The position numbers and the translations under genes are program-made. Shown here piece after piece: positions 48,599-52,228 of a DNA stretch of 52,228 bases; position 1 is the first letter of the stretch, and each line of letters starts with the position of its first letter. The DNA is from a virus. The stretch is taken from positions 1-52,228 of IMG/VR virus record IMGVR_UViG_3300036852_000313; one strand, 5' to 3'. The notes under the pieces are model-generated. The model was not told where the DNA came from. It made no database searches and saw only the letters and a program-made list of their open reading frames with translations.

Positions 48599-48795
48599 GT
48601 GGCACCCTTCTTGGCGCACTTTGTGTTGTCGATGCCCGAGATAAAAACTTCCGCGCCGCAGCCCATACACGGCCAGCGCCATTCGGTGATCTGTGAGCCG
48701 CCTTCCGTTTCTTCGCGGTAGACGCGGTACGCTGCTGGCGATGCCAGGCAACGGGGGCAGAACGGAACGCGAGCGGTTTCGCTTGAGGCGCTCAT
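48595..48795 (-). CDS. Small zinc-ribbon protein
   Basis: 66 residues with FCPRCLASP and PCMGCGAEVF on two strands, a classical four-Cys ribbon. Unknown partner. ATGA overlaps. Confidence 0.65.
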   Translation of the reverse strand: MSASSETARVPFCPRCLASPAAYRVYREETEGGSQITEWRWPCMGCGAEVFISGIDNTKCAKKGAT

Positions 48796-49139
48796 TTCGC
48801 ATCCTCCGAGGAAGGGCCACGTCCCGCTGATTGCGAAACAGGTCTGGCGAGAAGCCTGCCTGTGCCGTTGCACAGAGTGCATGTCACTCGGTGGCTGGGG
48901 GCAAGCGCGTGGTCGTGATACCAACCATCGCCGCCGCAAAGCGAGCACTCGACCTCTTTGAATGCCTGCGCTTCCGCGTCGAGGGACTCGGCGGCGCGTT
49001 CGAGCTGCTCGGGATCGTCGCCGATGTCGTTGGCGTGCAGCGTTTCGCCGTGGCGCATTGCGCTGCGGTAACCGCGATATAGCTCCGCGATACGGCGGAT
49101 CGTCTTGATGGCGTCGGATGGGTTCATGCTGTCAGTCAT
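48792..49139 (-). CDS. DnaJ-like zinc-knuckle protein
   Basis: 115 residues. Helical N-terminus, then CSLCGGDGWYHDH and CTLCNGTGRLL, two CxxCxGxG units as in the DnaJ Cys-rich domain; no J domain. Interesting beside GroES-like genes, but such knuckles are also common in unrelated phage proteins. Confidence 0.65.
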   Translation of the reverse strand: MTDSMNPSDAIKTIRRIAELYRGYRSAMRHGETLHANDIGDDPEQLERAAESLDAEAQAFKEVECSLCGGDGWYHDHALAPSHRVTCTLCNGTGRLLARPVSQSAGRGPSSEDAK

Positions 49140-50137
49140 TTCGCGTCCTCACGCCCTGTTGGTGTGGGAACGAAGCGCTGCGAATCCCGCCACGGATCGT
49201 TGTCGCGGTGGGCATTCACAAAGGCGCGGATTCTCGCGGCCAGCCCTAGGTCGCCTGCAGCGTAGTAGGCCATCGCCTCCGCTTCCATCAGCAAAGACTC
49301 GACATCATCGGGCAAGGCGGTCGGCTCCGGCGTCGAGCGGGAGGCGAGCCATCTGTCACAGAGTTCCGCGAGCATTTCGCCATTATCTCCGTCGCCACCA
49401 AACTTCCAATCGAAAGCATCCTCGGTGTCGAGTGCCGCCAACTCCTTCGCCATCTTATGACCATCGAGTGGGGCCGAGCGGTCGGCGGCGGCGATAGCAT
49501 CCCAAACACGTTCTGCCATGTCGGAGTTACGTAGTTGCGCGTCCCCGACTTCCGGCGCGCGGAGGGCGGCGAGACGAGCATCGCAGATCCATTCGCGCAC
49601 GGCTGCTGGATCGCGGGTGCCCAACTCGCTGTAGACCACATCGCCCAACCGTTGAAGCATCGTGTCGCTACTGAAGCGCCGCGCGTCCGTGACTTCGGGA
49701 CGGTGTAGGGTAGTCTGCGGGTCTCTTTTTGCAGCGAGAGCGCGATTCAGATCATCGGCGGTAATCGTGATCGTCGCGTTTTCTATTCCATCCCCGAAGG
49801 TCCCCGACTCGGAATAAAGCTTTTCCGCCATGTCCGGAACCCACTGACGGCGGTGCTCGTATTTGTCGAGCCGTTCCACCACGAACTGCTTTTGCGCGAT
49901 GAGTTCGCGGATTCCCGCTCGCGCGTTGTCTCGTTCTTCTAGCGCCGTCATAGCTGTGACGAGCAGGCGAGCAATGGCACACGGCCACTGTACGAGGTAG
50001 CAACCCTCGCCGCAGATGTGGTCCTTATCCGGCATATTCCGAAGGCGCTGCATCTCGGCCAGCCGATCCATCTCGTCCCTCGTCATCGGCGCTTTGGGCG
50101 CCCGCGTTACAGGCTCCGGCCCTTTGTGGTCGGTCAT
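49136..50137 (-). CDS. Hypothetical protein (accessory)
   Basis: 333 residues from ATG 50137. Mostly acidic and helical: an early Cys/His patch (HICGEGCYLVQWPC), a coiled-coil-like centre (ALEERDNARAGIRELIAQKQ), then segments that resemble short hypothetical proteins strung together. Contains SRSTPEP shared with 47644-48072. No function assigned. Confidence 0.55.
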   Translation of the reverse strand: MTDHKGPEPVTRAPKAPMTRDEMDRLAEMQRLRNMPDKDHICGEGCYLVQWPCAIARLLVTAMTALEERDNARAGIRELIAQKQFVVERLDKYEHRRQWVPDMAEKLYSESGTFGDGIENATITITADDLNRALAAKRDPQTTLHRPEVTDARRFSSDTMLQRLGDVVYSELGTRDPAAVREWICDARLAALRAPEVGDAQLRNSDMAERVWDAIAAADRSAPLDGHKMAKELAALDTEDAFDWKFGGDGDNGEMLAELCDRWLASRSTPEPTALPDDVESLLMEAEAMAYYAAGDLGLAARIRAFVNAHRDNDPWRDSQRFVPTPTGREDAK

Positions 50138-50391
50138 GCGTCCTCCAAGTATGCCAGCACCGCGCTTTCCTGAAGCATCACTTGCCCAGCAATTTCGATA
50201 CCCTGCAGCCGACTGACTACAACGTGCGCGCCGACGCGCGTCTCGCGCACATCCGGCCCAATCGCGAGCACAACGGCGTGACAACTTGGCTCACGCTCCA
50301 AGCGCGCCACGACGATGCCGCTCGCGCGTGCTGGCTCTGGCGCATCCTCCAGCTTGACAAGGATCATGTTGCGCAAAGGAGCGATGTTCAT
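50134..50391 (-). CDS. GroES-like co-chaperonin
   Basis: 85 residues from ATG 50391: IAPLRNMILVKLEDAPEPAR, SGIVV, then HAVVLAIGPDVRETRVGAHV, VVSRLQGIEIAGQVMLQES and AVLAYLE. Order and length match GroES, a heptameric lid of the GroEL chaperonin. The mobile-loop region is short. Phage co-chaperonins such as T4 gp31 replace host GroES to fold the capsid protein. Confidence 0.8.
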   Translation of the reverse strand: MNIAPLRNMILVKLEDAPEPARASGIVVARLEREPSCHAVVLAIGPDVRETRVGAHVVVSRLQGIEIAGQVMLQESAVLAYLEDA

Positions 50392-50395
50392 AAAT

Positions 50396-50635
50396 CTAGA
50401 ATCTCGTGAGATGAGCCTGAGCGCGCAATTCGTCTGACGCTTTGTCAAACGCAGCCCTTGGCGAAAGTCCTGCACGGATATAAGGCGCCGCCAAACGCTG
50501 TATGCGGCGCTTATCTGCGCGTGCTTGCCGTGCTTCCCATGTCCACATCCTCCATATCCTCTCAGCGCCCAATATAGCACTGATAGCTATACCAAACGCC
50601 ATTCCTACAACAAAAAAGCTGCCGTTAGCACACAT
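50396..50635 (-). CDS. Small single-pass membrane protein
   Basis: 79 residues from ATG 50635: hydrophobic 7-27 (FFVVGMAFGIAISAILGAE) then a basic helix (EARQARADKRRIQRLAAPYI). N-out/C-in topology is likely. Unknown. Confidence 0.55.
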   Translation of the reverse strand: MCANGSFFVVGMAFGIAISAILGAERIWRMWTWEARQARADKRRIQRLAAPYIRAGLSPRAAFDKASDELRAQAHLTRF

Positions 50636-50900
50636 TGGTCTGCTTCTCGGCGTGGCGCGCATCCCATACAGCAGTTGCACGCCGCCACGCTTCTTCTGGC
50701 GTATCGCCTGTTTCATCACCTACCGACCAATGCCCACCACGGTAATACAGACTCCACCTACGCACAAGCAGTGTCGCAAAAATGTCGACATCCGGATCAA
50801 CAGCGCGACTAAGCTTGTCGAAGTCGTCTAGCGTTTGATGCATAACGCCTACAGCGATAAGCGCCACAAGCACTGCAAAAATAGTTATTATCACTAACAT
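50625..50900 (-). CDS. Small single-pass membrane protein
   Basis: 91 residues from ATG 50900: hydrophobic 2-20 (LVIITIFAVLVALIAVGVM), then an acidic soluble part with RRWSLYYRGGHWSVGDETGD and a helix. Start overlaps the polymerase stop. Unknown. Confidence 0.55.
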   Translation of the reverse strand: MLVIITIFAVLVALIAVGVMHQTLDDFDKLSRAVDPDVDIFATLLVRRWSLYYRGGHWSVGDETGDTPEEAWRRATAVWDARHAEKQTNVC

Positions 50901-52228
50901 GTTTGCGCCTCCGCGCGTACCGCCCAGCTCTCCAACACCTTCACATCCACCGGCACCGTCAAGCGTATCCCGTGCACTTCGATTTCCTCCGTGAGGCACC
51001 GCCGTACAAGCGTAGCGCAGAGTTGCGCCTGCTCGCGTCGCGCCTGGATTAGCAAGCTATCGTAGACTTGTGCAAGCAGCAGGCCAACATGCCCGTCATG
51101 CTGCCGCCACCAGCGCAGCAAGCCGCGATTCAGCAAGTCCGCAATCGTGCTTTGCGGCTCATGCGCAATCGCTTCGCGATGCGTCTCGCCCAGCCGCACG
51201 CCCCGATTCCGTCCGTAGAACGTACGACGTCTGCTAAAGCATGTTGTCAATGTACCAGTGCGCACAAGCTCGCCGAGCAACGCGTCCCACCAACGCGGCA
51301 GAGACGGATGTACGCGATTGACGTATCTTGTGCAAAGCAGCTTCGCCTCACGCGCGGTAATCGCTACGCCCGTGCGATCCGCCACCGCATTCACGTTTTC
51401 CATGAAAGTTTTCCACTGCATACCATAGTTAAGCGCAAATCCAGCGGTTTTCGCTTTCATGTATTCCTGCTCGGTGACCTCTGCTTCGGCCAGCCCAAAC
51501 AGTTGCATCGCGTGCCAGCGATGGATTTTGGGCACCGTGCGCAGCATGTGCAGCCATTCCTCATCCTGCGCACATGCAGCAGCAATCCACATTTCCGCGC
51601 CGCTGTAGTCGGCCTCGACAAACACGCACCCAGGGTCCGGTATAAAGCATCGCCTCACATCGAACATCGGCTCCGTGGCCTCGCGCTTCGGCATGTTACT
51701 GAGATTCGTTGAGCGCACCAAAAAGGTTTCAGAGCTGGCGAAGCGTCCTGTTTCTGTGCCTGCCGGGTTATACACTGTGCGAATGCGTCCGTCGTCGCCC
51801 GGCGCGATGCGCTCCAAGATGCTTGCGATGGTGTCGAGTTTGCCGAGGCGCAACAGGCTTTGGATCAGCTCACGCGCTTCGGGCTTACCGCCGCATTCCG
51901 CAAGCAATGACTTGAGCGCACGCTCGTCGGTTGTCAGCTTGCCATCTTTCGTACGCGCGGGCAGACGAAGTAGCTCGTAGAGCACGACGCTGAGCTGCGC
52001 AGGTGACGCTACATTAAACACGAGGGATTCTGAGGCACCTACGCCGCCACATTTCGTGCATGACGTAAGCTGTGGCGATTCTAGTGGTTCGCTGCCCACC
52101 AGCGTACATGAAGTATGTCGTGACACTACGCTGTCTTGCCAATCTTTAAACTGCTTCTTGCTTGGCTTCTCCGCGAAGCCCGCGCAACTCCAGCACGCCG
52201 CGCGCTTCGCCTTACCGTTTCGGCAGCA
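50894..52228 (-). CDS. polA: Family A DNA polymerase, C-terminal part (gene enters from the left end of the window)
   Basis: Open through the right edge; continues at 475-153 on a circular map. All polymerase motifs are present: motif A EADYSGAEMW (metal Asp near 51610), motif B KAKTAGFALNYGM (O-helix Lys near 51451, with Phe at the position of E. coli Phe762) and motif C QVYDSLL (Asp near 51061). Motif C has Tyr and Ser where VHDE is usual. HEPQSTIADLLNRG is the standard segment before motif C. It is the replicative polymerase and depends on the separate UDG-exonuclease protein for proofreading. Confidence 0.92.
   Translation of the reverse strand, partial: CCRNGKAKRAACWSCAGFAEKPSKKQFKDWQDSVVSRHTSCTLVGSEPLESPQLTSCTKCGGVGASESLVFNVASPAQLSVVLYELLRLPARTKDGKLTTDERALKSLLAECGGKPEARELIQSLLRLGKLDTIASILERIAPGDDGRIRTVYNPAGTETGRFASSETFLVRSTNLSNMPKREATEPMFDVRRCFIPDPGCVFVEADYSGAEMWIAAACAQDEEWLHMLRTVPKIHRWHAMQLFGLAEAEVTEQEYMKAKTAGFALNYGMQWKTFMENVNAVADRTGVAITAREAKLLCTRYVNRVHPSLPRWWDALLGELVRTGTLTTCFSRRRTFYGRNRGVRLGETHREAIAHEPQSTIADLLNRGLLRWWRQHDGHVGLLLAQVYDSLLIQARREQAQLCATLVRRCLTEEIEVHGIRLTVPVDVKVLESWAVRAEAQTC
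52152..52228. repeat. Right copy of the 77-bp terminal overlap
   Basis: Identical to 153-229; joins the two halves of the polymerase gene and sets the unit length at 51,999 bases. Confidence 0.9.

Noticed and set aside
1-52228. CRISPR array, insertion sequence, integrase, reverse transcriptase or toxin-antitoxin pair
   Set aside because: I looked for regularly spaced repeats, DDE or tyrosine/serine recombinase motifs, reverse-transcriptase motifs and paired small genes beside the XRE regulator, and found none. With no integrase seen, a lytic lifestyle is more likely, but this is not proof.

Overview
The window is an essentially complete genome of a double-stranded DNA tailed phage, most likely a podovirus (short-tailed). 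It carries both terminase subunits, a portal, a scaffold-like protein, a major capsid protein, paired head-tail adaptor proteins, a tail nozzle protein, a collagen-like fibre and three large internal-virion-type proteins. There is no tape measure, sheath or phage RNA polymerase that I can see, so transcription probably relies on host polymerase. Bases 153-229 are identical to 52152-52228, and one DNA polymerase gene runs off the right end and re-enters at the left end. The molecule is therefore circular or terminally redundant, about 52.0 kb. The first ~150 bases are a diverged allele of the right end. The host is not certain. High GC and a small lipoprotein of a style I associate with Gemmatimonadota make that phylum a tentative guess.

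Layout: two long opposing transcription arms. The leftward (minus) arm starts near 16.25 kb, runs to base 1, wraps around, and ends at 46.55 kb. It holds lysis, replication, nucleotide, recombination and many small accessory genes: M15 endolysin, RepA-type helicase with an AT-rich iteron-like region beside it, a UDP-GlcNAc 2-epimerase, secreted proteins, a SprT-like protease, an alanine-rich repeat protein, a PD-(D/E)XK nuclease, a RecA/Sak4-like ATPase with a putative ssDNA-binding partner, a uracil-DNA-glycosylase/3'-5' exonuclease fusion, a Pol I-type polymerase, two GroES-like proteins and an XRE regulator. The rightward (plus) arm runs from 16.35 to 46.59 kb and carries packaging and virion genes, with a sugar and acyl modification cassette embedded in it (three or four glycosyltransferases, two methyltransferases, an RmlB-like dehydratase, a GNAT enzyme). 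Most genes overlap by ATGA or GTGA, so translation is probably coupled.

The most unusual part is 7.3-10.3 kb. Seven consecutive small minus-strand genes each follow a repeated leader (GCTAGTCCCGA then a GGAG ribosome site). Two of the intergenic spaces contain what read as type II hammerhead ribozymes. Their three stems match by base-pair covariation and they start directly at the upstream stop codon. Next to them, 9.94-10.30 kb has no gene but holds a chain of hairpins and an intrinsic terminator that fit a plus-strand non-coding RNA, antisense to the early arm.

Other unusual points: the UDG-exo-pol polymerase is split by an inserted gene; a glycosyltransferase is fused to a trigger-factor-type FKBP domain; a GroES-like domain is fused to a Cys-rich domain; tail adaptor genes are duplicated; and three tandem beta-sandwich paralogues follow the capsid genes.
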